Position numbers and translations under genes: made by a program
Notes under the pieces: model-generated
The model's database searches: none
Seen by the model: the letters and a program-made list of their open reading frames with translations, nothing else
Told to the model about the DNA's origin: nothing
In this document: positions 43,220 to 51,712 of the stretch, one piece after another
Layout: each line of letters opens with the position of its first letter
How positions within the stretch are numbered: position 1 is the stretch's first letter
NCBI RefSeq assembly: GCF_003432485.1
Contig: NZ_QVNQ01000004.1
Coordinates: 434,001 to 498,000, forward strand
Source: Actinomadura spongiicola
Lineage (GTDB): Bacteria; Actinomycetota; Actinomycetes; Streptosporangiales; Streptosporangiaceae
Reading direction: 5' to 3'
DNA length: 64,000 bases

Positions 43220-43546
43220 GTGACCTACGTCATTGCGCAGCCCTGCGTTGACCTGCTCGACAAGGCATGCATCGAGGAGTGCCCGGTCGACTGCATCTAC
43301 GAGGGCAAGCGCATGCTGTACATCCACCCGGACGAGTGCGTCGACTGCGGTGCGTGCGAACCGGTCTGCCCGGTGGAAGCGATCTACTACGAGGACGACA
43401 CGCCCGAGCAGTGGAAGGACTTCTACAAGGCCAACGTGGAGTTCTTCGACGACCTCGGCTCGCCCGGTGGCGCCTCCAAGGTCGGGAAGATCGACAAGGA
43501 CCACCCGATCGTCGCCGCGCTGCCTCCGCAGAGCCAGGAGGACTGA
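43220..43546 (+). CDS. fdxA: 7Fe ferredoxin (FdxA)
   Basis: This 108-aa protein carries one 3Fe-4S and one 4Fe-4S cluster. The Cys pattern is CVDLLDKAC..EECPVDCIYEG and then CVDCGACEPVCPVEAI, as in actinobacterial FdxA. It delivers electrons, for example to cytochromes P450 or reductases. GTG 43220 follows GAGAGGA. The following hairpin at 43612 separates it from dapC, a common neighbour in actinomycetes. Confidence 0.92.
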   Translation: MTYVIAQPCVDLLDKACIEECPVDCIYEGKRMLYIHPDECVDCGACEPVCPVEAIYYEDDTPEQWKDFYKANVEFFDDLGSPGGASKVGKIDKDHPIVAALPPQSQED

Positions 43547-43611
43547 GCCGGGAGGCCATCCGGACGCGGCCCCCGGGGCGCGTCCGAAGGGCCGCCTGCG
43601 TTGTTTCCGGG

Positions 43612-43639
43612 CCGTGGCCTCCCCGTGCGGGGGCCACGG
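43612..43639. terminator. terminator hairpin between fdxA and dapC
   Basis: CCGTGGCCTCCCC and GCGGGGGCCACGG pair over a long stem (with one G-T wobble) and a short loop, 65 bases after the fdxA stop and 30 before dapC. There is no T tract. Confidence 0.55.
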
Positions 43640-43668
43640 CTCCACGGTTTCGGATGAGGGGTGGGGAC

Positions 43669-44754
43669 GTGTTCACGCTGCCGGACTTCCCATGGGATCG
43701 GCTGGCGCCCTACAAGGAACGGGCGTTGAGCCACCCGGACGGCATCGTCGACCTGTCGGTCGGGACGCCCGTGGACCCCACGCCCGAGCCCGTCCGGGCC
43801 GCCCTCGCCGGAGCGGCCGACGCGCCCGGATATCCGGCGACGTACGGGACGCCGCGGCTGCGCGAGTCCGTCGCGGGATGGCTGCGCCGCCGCGCCGGCG
43901 TGTCCGGCGCCGATCCCGACGCGGTGCTCCCGGTGATCGGCACGAAGGAGCTGGTCGCGCTGCTCCCGACGCTGCTCGGCGCCGGGCCCGGCGACAAGAT
44001 CGTCTTTCCCGAGCTGGCCTACCCGACCTATGACGTCGGGACGCGGCTGGCCGGGGCCGTGCCCGTCCGCACGGACGGGCTGCTGTCCCTCGGCCCGGTC
44101 ACGCCCAGGATCGTGTGGGTGAACTCGCCGTCCAACCCGACCGGGAAGGTGCTGCCCGCCGAGCATCTGCGCAAGGTCGTGGCGTGGGCGCGCGGGCGCG
44201 GGGCGATCGTCGTCAGCGACGAGTGCTACCTGGAGTTCGGCTGGGACGAGGAGCGCCCGCCGGTCTCGATCCTGCATCCGGACGTGTGCGACGGGTCCCA
44301 CGAGGGGCTCCTCGCGATCAACTCGCTGTCCAAGCGCTCCAACATGGCGGGCTACCGCGCCGGGTTCATCACCGGTGACCTCGGGCTCGTGAAACGGCTG
44401 CTGGAGGTCCGCAAGCACGCGGGCATGATCGTCCCGGCCCCGGTGCAGGCGGCGATGACGGTGGCGTTCGACGACGACGCCCACGTCGACGAGCAGCGGG
44501 CGCGGTACGCGCGCCGCCGCGCCGACCTGCGGGCCGCGTTCGAGAAACACGGCTTCCGCGTCGACCACTCCGAGGCGTCCCTCTACCTGTGGGCCACCCG
44601 GGACGAGCCGTGCTGGGACACCGTCGCGCACCTGGCGTCCCTCGGCGTCCTCGTCGGCCCCGGCGAGTTCTACGGTCCGGGCGGCGCCCGGCACATCAGG
44701 ATCGCCTTCACCGCCACCGACGACCGCGTCGCCGCCGCCGTCGGCCGCCTCTGA
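43669..44754 (+). CDS. dapC: succinyldiaminopimelate transaminase
   Basis: This 361-aa class I/II PLP aminotransferase of lysine/diaminopimelate synthesis begins VFTLPDFPWDRLAPYKERA, the typical actinobacterial DapC start. Active-site features are NSPSNPTG, SDECYLEFGW and the lysine in SLSKRSNMAGYRAGF. GTG 43669 is chosen because GAGGGG lies 7 bases upstream; ATG 43654 would lie over that site. The location after fdxA matches other actinomycetes and supports DapC over other aminotransferases. Confidence 0.88.
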   Translation: MFTLPDFPWDRLAPYKERALSHPDGIVDLSVGTPVDPTPEPVRAALAGAADAPGYPATYGTPRLRESVAGWLRRRAGVSGADPDAVLPVIGTKELVALLPTLLGAGPGDKIVFPELAYPTYDVGTRLAGAVPVRTDGLLSLGPVTPRIVWVNSPSNPTGKVLPAEHLRKVVAWARGRGAIVVSDECYLEFGWDEERPPVSILHPDVCDGSHEGLLAINSLSKRSNMAGYRAGFITGDLGLVKRLLEVRKHAGMIVPAPVQAAMTVAFDDDAHVDEQRARYARRRADLRAAFEKHGFRVDHSEASLYLWATRDEPCWDTVAHLASLGVLVGPGEFYGPGGARHIRIAFTATDDRVAAAVGRL

Positions 44755-44763
44755 CCCCGTCAC

Positions 44764-44785
44764 TCCGCTTCAAGCGGTTTTGTTT
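44764..44785 (+). terminator. possible terminator after dapC
   Basis: CCGCT-TCA-AGCGG forms a small stem-loop directly followed by TTTTGTTT, 10 bases after the dapC stop. The stem is short, but the T-rich tail is unusual in this GC-rich window. Confidence 0.45.
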
Positions 44786-44917
44786 CGGTTCGGGCGTATT
44801 CGCGTGCAACCGCTGGTTCGTTTGATACGTCTGAACGCGGTATGGGCCTGGAAGGCCACAGTCGGTAGTATCCCGCTGGTCTGAGGCCGTGCGGTAGACG
44901 AAACGATGGAGGTGTAC

Positions 44918-45544
44918 GTGAGCGGACCAGTGATAGTGATCCTGCTGGCGCTGATCCTGGTCGCCTTGATCGTGCTGATCGTCGTCCTGTTGCGGCGCCG
45001 CTCGGGGACGGGACCGTCCGCCCCGGCGCCCGCGCCCGCCGCGCCGCGCGACCCGTTCGCCGCCGAGGACCAGGTGGCCGGCGATCCGCGGACGCTGAAG
45101 GCCGGCGACATGGTCGAGTACCTCGGCACCCGCTACTTCGTGCGCGGCTCGCTGCGGCTGAAGGAGGGCGGCTACACCTGGAGCGAGCACCTCCTGGACG
45201 CCGACACCATCGAGGGCACCAAGGTGTGGATCTCCGTCGAGGAGGACCCCGACCTCGAGGTGGTCTGGTGGACCGAACACGACCCGGGCGAAGTGACCCC
45301 CACCGAGCGGACCATCGTCGTCGACGGCGTCGAGTACCGCCGGGACGAGCACGGCACCGCCGACTACACCAGCGAGGGCACGACCGGCGTCGGCGTCCAG
45401 GGACGCGTCGAGTACGTCGACTACGAGGGCCCGCGCGGCAAGTACCTGTCGTTCGAGCAGTACGGCGGCGGCCGCTGGGAGGCGGGTCTCGGTGAGCGCG
45501 TCCCGACCGGTTCGATGACGATCTATCCGGGCAGCGGTGGCTGA
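44918..45544 (+). CDS. DUF4178 domain protein
   Basis: This 208-aa protein has one N-terminal transmembrane helix (VIVILLALILVALIVLIVVLL), a Pro/Ala linker and a cytosolic beta-rich DUF4178 domain (LKAGDMVEYLGTRYFVRGSLRLKEGGYTWSEHLL onwards). GTG 44918 follows GGAGG. It is the first gene of a tightly packed five-gene operon ending with a membrane spermidine synthase. The role is unknown. Confidence 0.85.
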   Translation: MSGPVIVILLALILVALIVLIVVLLRRRSGTGPSAPAPAPAAPRDPFAAEDQVAGDPRTLKAGDMVEYLGTRYFVRGSLRLKEGGYTWSEHLLDADTIEGTKVWISVEEDPDLEVVWWTEHDPGEVTPTERTIVVDGVEYRRDEHGTADYTSEGTTGVGVQGRVEYVDYEGPRGKYLSFEQYGGGRWEAGLGERVPTGSMTIYPGSGG

Positions 45545-45547
45545 ACG

Positions 45548-46099
45548 GTGCACGCCCCCCTCGACACCCCCTACGCTGACGCACGCGCCGACGCGCTGTC
45601 GTTCGCGCTCGGCCTGCCGCCGCTGGACGCGCTCGCCGTCCTGCCGGTCGAACGCGGTGGGCTGACCGTCGAGCTGCGGCTGCTCGGCGCGTCCCACCAG
45701 GTCATCGCCGGTCCGCTCAGCGAGACGGTGGCGTGCCTGCCCGGCGACGCCGAGCCGCTGCCCGGCCACGCGAGCACCGATCTGCCCGGCTGGACGTACG
45801 AGTTCGCCGCGACCACGGCGGCGCTCAGCGACGACACGGCGTTCGGCCGCGCCGTCGAGGCCCTGTGCGAGCGGCTCGCCGACCGCGGCGACGCCCTCAC
45901 CGGGGACTTCCCCGGCTCCCCGCACGCCGTGACCGCCCTGGCGCTGGAACAGACCGTCCTGGAACGTGCCGCCGGACGGAAGATCGAAGCACGGACCCCC
46001 GCACCGGAGGAGACCGGGATCGGCTGGCGGACGTGGCACGCCTATCCACAGACCCGGGAGATCGTGATGACGCGGAGCCGACTGGTGAGACCAACGTGA
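45548..46099 (+). CDS. DUF2617 family protein
   Basis: This 183-aa soluble protein has the conserved family features: an early SFALGLPPLDALAV segment, LLGASHQV, and the C-terminal TPAPEETGIGWRTWHAYPQTREIVMTRSRL. It starts 3 bp after the DUF4178 stop, and its stop overlaps the DUF4247 start. It is probably a partner of the other products of this operon; function unknown. Confidence 0.85.
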   Translation: MHAPLDTPYADARADALSFALGLPPLDALAVLPVERGGLTVELRLLGASHQVIAGPLSETVACLPGDAEPLPGHASTDLPGWTYEFAATTAALSDDTAFGRAVEALCERLADRGDALTGDFPGSPHAVTALALEQTVLERAAGRKIEARTPAPEETGIGWRTWHAYPQTREIVMTRSRLVRPT

Positions 46100-46533
46100 A
46101 CAGCAGACACCGGATGATCGGCGCCGGATGCGCCGCCGCCCTGACGGTCCTGGCGCTCGGAGGCTGCGGAGGCACCTCCCAGGAGTCCTGGATCGGCGAC
46201 AAGTACAAGAAGGCGGGGACGGACACCTACCGGTCCCCGAAGGCGCCGCAGACCGTCGCCACGGAGATCAACAAGAAGTTCAGGGCGATCGACCGGGTGG
46301 ACAGCCTGGCGACCAGGGGCGCGGCGGGCGGCATCTTCCTGCGCTACCCGAAGCTGGTCGTCGGCGTCCTGCCCAACGGTCCGGGCAGCCAGATCACCCT
46401 CTCCACGCCGAGACGCGGCTACGACCGCTACTACTCCCACGTCAGCGGGTACTGGGCCAGGCCCGGCAGCAACGGCTGGACCAGCGGCGGCGCCGCGAAC
46501 TTCCGCGGCGGCGGCCCCGGGTCGGGCAAATAA
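46096..46533 (+). CDS. DUF4247 lipoprotein
   Basis: This 145-aa protein has a type II signal peptide with a lipobox-like LALGGC. The DUF4247 domain follows (QESWIGDKYKKAGTDTYRSPKAPQTVATEINKKF and GIFLRYPKLVVGV), then a Gly/Ser-rich tail. The GTG overlaps the previous stop (GTGA). Third gene of the operon. Confidence 0.82.
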   Translation: MNSRHRMIGAGCAAALTVLALGGCGGTSQESWIGDKYKKAGTDTYRSPKAPQTVATEINKKFRAIDRVDSLATRGAAGGIFLRYPKLVVGVLPNGPGSQITLSTPRRGYDRYYSHVSGYWARPGSNGWTSGGAANFRGGGPGSGK

Positions 46534-46543
46534 GGAGCAACAG

Positions 46544-46981
46544 ATGGACGACCTCTTGGACGAGATCGGCGCCACCTTCGCCTACGGCGCGATCGGCATC
46601 GCCCTGATGGCGATCGGCTACCTGGTGGTGGAGGTGACGACCCCCGGCCGGCTCGGCAAGCAGATCTGGACCGACGGCAACCGGGGCGCCGCGCTGCTGC
46701 TGTCGGCGAAACTCCTCGGCATCGGCGCGATCGTCACCACCGCGATCATCACCAGTGACAACGACCTGGGCGACGGCCTGGTCGACACGGCGGTGTTCGG
46801 CGGCATCGGGATCATTCTCATGATCATCGCGTTCGTGCTCCTCGACGTGACCACGCCGGGCAAGCTCGGCGCCACGCTCGTCGACACGGAACGGGCCGGG
46901 TCCGGCATCCACCCCGCCGGGTGGGTGGTCGCCGCCGCCGACCTGGGCGTCGCCGCGATCGTCGCCGGGGCGGTCTCCTGA
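46544..46981 (+). CDS. DUF350 family membrane protein
   Basis: This 145-aa protein has four transmembrane helices in two repeated halves (YGAIGIALMAIGYLVVEVTTPG and GGIGIILMIIAFVLLDVTTPG), the internal repeat characteristic of DUF350. The ATG follows AAGGAG. In many bacteria DUF350 genes lie next to spermidine-synthase-like genes, as here. Confidence 0.88.
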   Translation: MDDLLDEIGATFAYGAIGIALMAIGYLVVEVTTPGRLGKQIWTDGNRGAALLLSAKLLGIGAIVTTAIITSDNDLGDGLVDTAVFGGIGIILMIIAFVLLDVTTPGKLGATLVDTERAGSGIHPAGWVVAAADLGVAAIVAGAVS

Positions 46982-47013
46982 CGTCCCGCGACCTGGACGA
47001 GACGGCTCCGCCG

Positions 47014-48597
47014 GTGGCGGAGCCGTCACCGTCTGAACGCGACCGGCCCGGGGGGCCGCGCGTTCCGGCGCGGGCCGCGCGGGCGCTGGTCCTCGCGGCC
47101 GTGTTCACCTGCGCGGCCTGCGGGCTGGTGTACGAGCTGGCGCTCGTCGCGCTCGGCAGCTACCTCGTCGGGAACTCCGTCACCCAGGCGTCGATCGTGC
47201 TGTCGGTCATGGTCTTCGCGATGGGCATCGGGTCGCTGGCCGCGAAACCGTTGCAGGGCCGTCCGGTCGTGGCGTTCGCCGTCGTGGAGGGCGCCCTCGC
47301 CCTCGTCGGGGGCCTGTCCGTCCTGGCGCTGTACGCGGCGTTCGCGTGGCTCAACCTGTACGTCCCGGCGCTGGTCGTGGTGGCGTTCGCGGTCGGCGCG
47401 CTGATCGGCGCCGAGATCCCGCTGCTGATGACGCTGCTCCAGCGGATCCGCAGGCAGGACGCGGGCAGCGCCGTCGCCGACCTGTTCGCCGCCGACTACG
47501 TCGGGGCGCTCATCGGCGGGCTGGCGTTCCCGTTCCTGCTGCTCCCGGCGTTCGGGCACATCAAGGGCGCGCTGCTCGTCGGCGTCGTCAACGCCGTCGC
47601 CGGGATCGCGGTCGTCCTCTGGCTGTTCCGCCACCAGATCGGCCGCCTGGCGCGGGTCGCTCTCGCCCTCGGCATGGTCGCGGTCCTCGCCGTCCTCGGC
47701 GGGACGTACACGCTCGCGGACGGTTTCGAGGTCTCGGCCCGGCAGGCGCTGTACCAAGACCCGATCGCCCTGACGAAACGCACCCGCTACCAGGAGATCG
47801 TCATTACCCGGGCGGTCTCCCTCTCGGGCCGTCCCGACCTCCGCCTCTTCCTGAACGGCGACCTCCAGTTCTCGTCCGTGGACGAGTACCGGTACCACGA
47901 GTCGCTCGTCCACCCGGTGATGCCGGGCCCGCACGGCAGGGTCCTGATCCTCGGCGGCGGCGACGGCCTGGCCCTACGCGAGGTCGTCCGCTACAACGAC
48001 GTCGACTCGGTGACGCTCGTCGAACTCGACCCGGAAATGCTGCGCCTCGCCCGCACCTATGGGCCGATCGCGTCCCTCAACCGTCACGCGTTCGACGATC
48101 CCCGCGTCAACGTCGTCGCCGCGGACGCGTTCTCGTGGCTGCGCGGCCTGAATCAACAGTTCGACGCGATCATCGTGGACATGCCCGACCCCGACGACGT
48201 GTCCACCGCGAAGCTGTACTCCGTCGAGTTCTACGGGATGGTGAAACGGGCGCTGGCGCCGGGCGGGCGGATGGTCGTCCAGTCGGGCTCGCCGTTCTTC
48301 GCGCCGAAGTCGTTCTGGAGCATCGAGAAGACCATCGCCGCCGCCGGTTTCACGACGACCCCCTACCACGTGGACGTGCCGAGCTTCGGCGACTGGGGCT
48401 ACGTGCTGGCCTCGCCGAGCAGCAAACCGACACCGGCCCTCGCCCCCAACGCCCCCGCCCTCCGCTTCCTGGACTCCCCGCTCCTCCAAGCGGCGACGGT
48501 GTTCCCCAAGGACCGCCGCATCCGCGCCGTGGAGATCAACACGCTCGTCCATCCGCGTCTCGTCGAGTACGCACGCGACGAATGGAAGAACGCCTGA
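47014..48597 (+). CDS. speE: membrane-bound polyamine aminopropyltransferase (spermidine synthase-like)
   Basis: This protein of about 527 aa has seven N-terminal transmembrane helices (about residues 20-235) and a C-terminal cytosolic spermidine synthase fold. The synthase part has LILGGGDGLALREVVRY (dcSAM site), VELDPEMLRLA and VDMPDPDD, with the catalytic Asp region present. The reaction would add an aminopropyl group from decarboxylated SAM to an acceptor, though membrane-bound members may use other acceptors. The start is uncertain: GTG 47014 is the best canonical one, and the frame is open back over the DUF350 stop. Last gene of the DUF4178-DUF2617-DUF4247-DUF350 operon. Confidence 0.82.
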   Translation: MAEPSPSERDRPGGPRVPARAARALVLAAVFTCAACGLVYELALVALGSYLVGNSVTQASIVLSVMVFAMGIGSLAAKPLQGRPVVAFAVVEGALALVGGLSVLALYAAFAWLNLYVPALVVVAFAVGALIGAEIPLLMTLLQRIRRQDAGSAVADLFAADYVGALIGGLAFPFLLLPAFGHIKGALLVGVVNAVAGIAVVLWLFRHQIGRLARVALALGMVAVLAVLGGTYTLADGFEVSARQALYQDPIALTKRTRYQEIVITRAVSLSGRPDLRLFLNGDLQFSSVDEYRYHESLVHPVMPGPHGRVLILGGGDGLALREVVRYNDVDSVTLVELDPEMLRLARTYGPIASLNRHAFDDPRVNVVAADAFSWLRGLNQQFDAIIVDMPDPDDVSTAKLYSVEFYGMVKRALAPGGRMVVQSGSPFFAPKSFWSIEKTIAAAGFTTTPYHVDVPSFGDWGYVLASPSSKPTPALAPNAPALRFLDSPLLQAATVFPKDRRIRAVEINTLVHPRLVEYARDEWKNA

Positions 48598-48647
48598 ACG
48601 TACATTGATCCTGTACCGGGCCGAACTTTCACCGAGGGGACCGCCGG

Positions 48648-49790
48648 ATGGGACGCGACATCTTCACCGAGGAACACGAGGCCTTCCGCGAAATGGTGCG
48701 CGCCTTCATCGCCAAGGAGGCCGCGCCCTTCCACGAGCAATGGGAGAAGGACGGCGTCGTCTCCCGCGAGGTGTGGCTCGCCGCCGGACGCGCGGGCCTC
48801 CTCGGCATCGACATGCCCGAGGAGTACGGAGGCGGCGGCGAACCCGACTACCGCTTCTCCGCGGTCCTCAACGAGGAAATGGCCCGCGCGGGAATCCACG
48901 GCCCCGGCTTCTCCGTCCACAATGACATGATCGGCGCCTATCTGCGCCGCCTGTGCACCCCCGAGCAGAAGGCCCGCTGGCTCCCCGGCTACTGCTCCGG
49001 CGAGATCATCACCGCCATCGCCATGACCGAACCCTCCGCGGGCTCCGACCTCCAGGGCATCACGACGACCGCCGTCAAACAGAACGACCACTACGTCCTC
49101 AACGGCTCGAAGACGTTCATCTCCAACGGCGTCCTCGCCGACCTGGTCATCGTCGTCGCCAAGACCGACCCGTCCGCCGGGGCCAAGGGTGTCAGCCTCC
49201 TGGCCGTCGAACGCGGCATGGACGGCTTCTCCCGCGGCCGCAACCTCGACAAGATCGGCATGCACGCCCAGGACACCGCCGAACTGTTCTTCGACGACGT
49301 CCGCGTCCCCACCGCGAACCTCCTCGGCGAAGAGGGCATGGGCTTCGTCTACCTGATGCAGAACCTCGCCCGCGAACGCCTCTCCATCGGCGTCTCCGCC
49401 CTGGCCGCCGCCGAGGCCGCCTTCGACCGGACCCTCGACTACGCCAAGACCCGCGAGGCGTTCGGCCGCCCCGTCGGCAAGTTCCAGCACAACCGCTTCA
49501 CCCTCGCCGAGATGAAGACCGAACTCACCGTCGCCCGCGCCTTCACCGACCAGTGCCTCGTCAAGGACGGAAAGGGCGACCTGTCGGCCGAAGAGGCCGC
49601 CATGCTCAAGTACTGGACCACGGAACTCCTCAAAACCACCGTGGACCGCTGCGTCCAACTCCACGGCGGCTACGGCTACATGACCGAATACCCCATCGCC
49701 AGGACCTACCGCGACGTCCGAGCCCACACCATCTTCGGCGGCACCACCGAAATCATGAAGGAGATCATCGGCCGCTCCCTCGGCATCTGA
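48648..49790 (+). CDS. acyl-CoA dehydrogenase
   Basis: This 380-aa flavoprotein oxidises acyl-CoA to enoyl-CoA in fatty-acid or branched-chain breakdown. The FAD-binding signature AIAMTEPSAGSDLQGI is present, as are a QNLARERLSIGVSA segment and the C-terminal signature HGGYGYMTEYPIARTYRDVR. The catalytic Glu in long/medium-chain enzymes near the C-terminus would lie in TIFGGTTEIMKEII. ATG follows GAGGGGACC. Monocistronic, followed by a hairpin at 49804. Confidence 0.92.
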   Translation: MGRDIFTEEHEAFREMVRAFIAKEAAPFHEQWEKDGVVSREVWLAAGRAGLLGIDMPEEYGGGGEPDYRFSAVLNEEMARAGIHGPGFSVHNDMIGAYLRRLCTPEQKARWLPGYCSGEIITAIAMTEPSAGSDLQGITTTAVKQNDHYVLNGSKTFISNGVLADLVIVVAKTDPSAGAKGVSLLAVERGMDGFSRGRNLDKIGMHAQDTAELFFDDVRVPTANLLGEEGMGFVYLMQNLARERLSIGVSALAAAEAAFDRTLDYAKTREAFGRPVGKFQHNRFTLAEMKTELTVARAFTDQCLVKDGKGDLSAEEAAMLKYWTTELLKTTVDRCVQLHGGYGYMTEYPIARTYRDVRAHTIFGGTTEIMKEIIGRSLGI

Positions 49791-49803
49791 CCCGCCGACG
49801 GGA

Positions 49804-49830
49804 GCCGCCGGCCGCACGGCGACCGGCGGC
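49804..49830. terminator. bidirectional terminator hairpin
   Basis: GCCGCCGG (49804-49811) and CCGGCGGC (49823-49830) form an 8-bp stem between the convergent acyl-CoA dehydrogenase and DUF6119 genes. Confidence 0.6.
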
Positions 49831-49837
49831 CGTCCGT

Positions 49838-51535
49838 TCAGGCCGCGGCCGATGGCGCGTCCCCGCGCGAGATGGGAACCACTTCGACCTGGATGCCGTA
49901 GCGGCCGAGGGTCTGCGCCAGGTGAGCGAGGGCGATCTGCGCGTTGGGGAAGAGGGTGGCCGGTGTCAGCGGGGTGAGCCGGTCGACCTTCATCGCGAGC
50001 ACGACCTTCGCCGGTCGCCAGCCGTCCGGCAGTTCCCTCCGACCACAGCTGGTCTTCCTGACGAGTTCGCGGAAGGACGCGCGGGCGTCCTCGCGCAGGC
50101 ACAGTGACTCGGCGGAGACGAGCGCCTGGCTGAACATGTGGCTGAACGGCTGTGTGCGGCTACCGCCCTTCACATGGACGAGCTCGTTCCCCGGCCCGAG
50201 CAGGTCGCACGGCTCGAATCCGTGCGAGCCGTGGAACTCGGTGCGGGCGCCCGTCCGGTCGAGGTTGAGGTACTGGTCGAGGCCGAGCGAGTCCTGGACC
50301 CACTCGTTGTAGGCCCGTTCGCCGCGCTTGTCGGAGCCGGGAGGTTCCGGACGGTCCGGCCAGGCCGGAAGACCGAGACTCGGAACGGGCTTGAACAGGC
50401 CGCCGATTCTGCGCTGCACGGACGCGAAATACTCGGCACCGCCCTCGTACCAGGCGCCCTCGACGAGGAAGTAGTCGCGTTCGTTCACGCGGACGGCGGC
50501 GGCGAGCCACTTGTCCGCCGACGCCTTGGCGATGACCCGCTGTCCGTGGTCGTCCTCGCACATCCGCACCTCGCCGCGCCGGAGCGCCCGCACGGCCGGG
50601 GTCCGGCACTGGAGCCTTGAGCGACTGAGGATGGCGTCGAGGTCGAGGTCGCCGCGGCGGAGGACTTCGACCGAGCCGATCTTGATGACATGGCTGTGGG
50701 CGTCGCCTGCTCGGTCGGCGAGGTCCAGCGGGATGGCGGCGGCGAGCCTTACCGGGGCGTCGTCACCGGGTTCGGCGCGAAGGCGTTCGTCCAGTCGCCG
50801 GTCGAGGTCGGCGAGCCGCCATTCGTCCCGGACGGGAGTGACGGCCTCCACGAAGGCGAAGTCGTCCGGTACCGTCCGCGCGCAGATCTCGGAGATCCGG
50901 CGGAGCAGCGCGACGAGCCGTTCCCGGGAAACGGGCACGCGCAGCCGCAGCCCGGCCGACCCCTCGACCCGGACCGGGCGGGTGCTCTCCAGACCGAGAT
51001 CCCCGGGGTCGACCATGCCCGCGAGCCGCCCGACGATCTCGGCGTACTCGCTGAGGCCGATGTGCCCGATCGGGATACCGGACGACACATGCGTGGCGTC
51101 CTGGCGTCCCAGACCGGTCATCGAACGCCGGACGACGGAGCGCACCTGGTCGGCGTCGACGGCGCGGATGGTGAACCGCAGCCCGAAACCGTGGTCCTTG
51201 AACTGCTCGGGGATGGCCCGCCAGCCGCCGCCGAAACCGATCGCGTACCTTTCCCCGTCCACCCCGAGCAGCAGCAGGGCTCCGCAGTCGATGGACTGGT
51301 AGTCGTCGGGCAGCGGTCCGATGAGGTGCGACGCGGCGTCCACCCAGGGCGCGGGAACGGGACTATGGCGCCAGTGGAAGGCGACGGCGTCGGCGTCCGG
51401 ATACTCCGGGAGGTCCATGCTGGTGGACGCGGCGTCGTCCAGATAGGTGCCTTGCACCGTTTCGAGGCAGGCGTCCACATCCGTCATGGCGTCGGAGATG
51501 CGGTAGATGGTCATCGAACGGGTCGGAACGGACAT
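49838..51535 (-). CDS. DUF6119 / TIGR04141 family sporadically distributed protein
   Basis: This 565-aa protein begins SMTIYRISDAMTDVDACLE and contains IGFGGGWRAI, the mid-protein VEGAWYEGGAEYFASVQRRI and the C-terminal ELVHVKGGSRTQPFSHMFSQALVSAE block. These are landmarks I associate with TIGR04141/DUF6119. The C-terminal VHVKGGS..SHLF-like part resembles a nuclease-type core, which is inference. Members are patchily distributed and often sit by restriction-modification genes, as here, where it is divergent from a type I-like operon. ATG 51535 follows GGAGG. Confidence 0.8.
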   Translation of the reverse strand: MSVPTRSMTIYRISDAMTDVDACLETVQGTYLDDAASTSMDLPEYPDADAVAFHWRHSPVPAPWVDAASHLIGPLPDDYQSIDCGALLLLGVDGERYAIGFGGGWRAIPEQFKDHGFGLRFTIRAVDADQVRSVVRRSMTGLGRQDATHVSSGIPIGHIGLSEYAEIVGRLAGMVDPGDLGLESTRPVRVEGSAGLRLRVPVSRERLVALLRRISEICARTVPDDFAFVEAVTPVRDEWRLADLDRRLDERLRAEPGDDAPVRLAAAIPLDLADRAGDAHSHVIKIGSVEVLRRGDLDLDAILSRSRLQCRTPAVRALRRGEVRMCEDDHGQRVIAKASADKWLAAAVRVNERDYFLVEGAWYEGGAEYFASVQRRIGGLFKPVPSLGLPAWPDRPEPPGSDKRGERAYNEWVQDSLGLDQYLNLDRTGARTEFHGSHGFEPCDLLGPGNELVHVKGGSRTQPFSHMFSQALVSAESLCLREDARASFRELVRKTSCGRRELPDGWRPAKVVLAMKVDRLTPLTPATLFPNAQIALAHLAQTLGRYGIQVEVVPISRGDAPSAAA

Positions 51536-51712
51536 GGCAGACCTCCGGAGGAAGACGTCTCCCGGCGGCCGGGGGATCGGATGGGAAGGCGCGGCCCTCT
51601 CGCGGAAGATCACCGCGCCCTGCCCATAATGTAAACAGAATCAGTCAATCTGTTAGCACTGTCAACATGCTTTATCATTGTCCGCGTGCTCGCGAGTGTG
51701 TACGTTTGGGTC

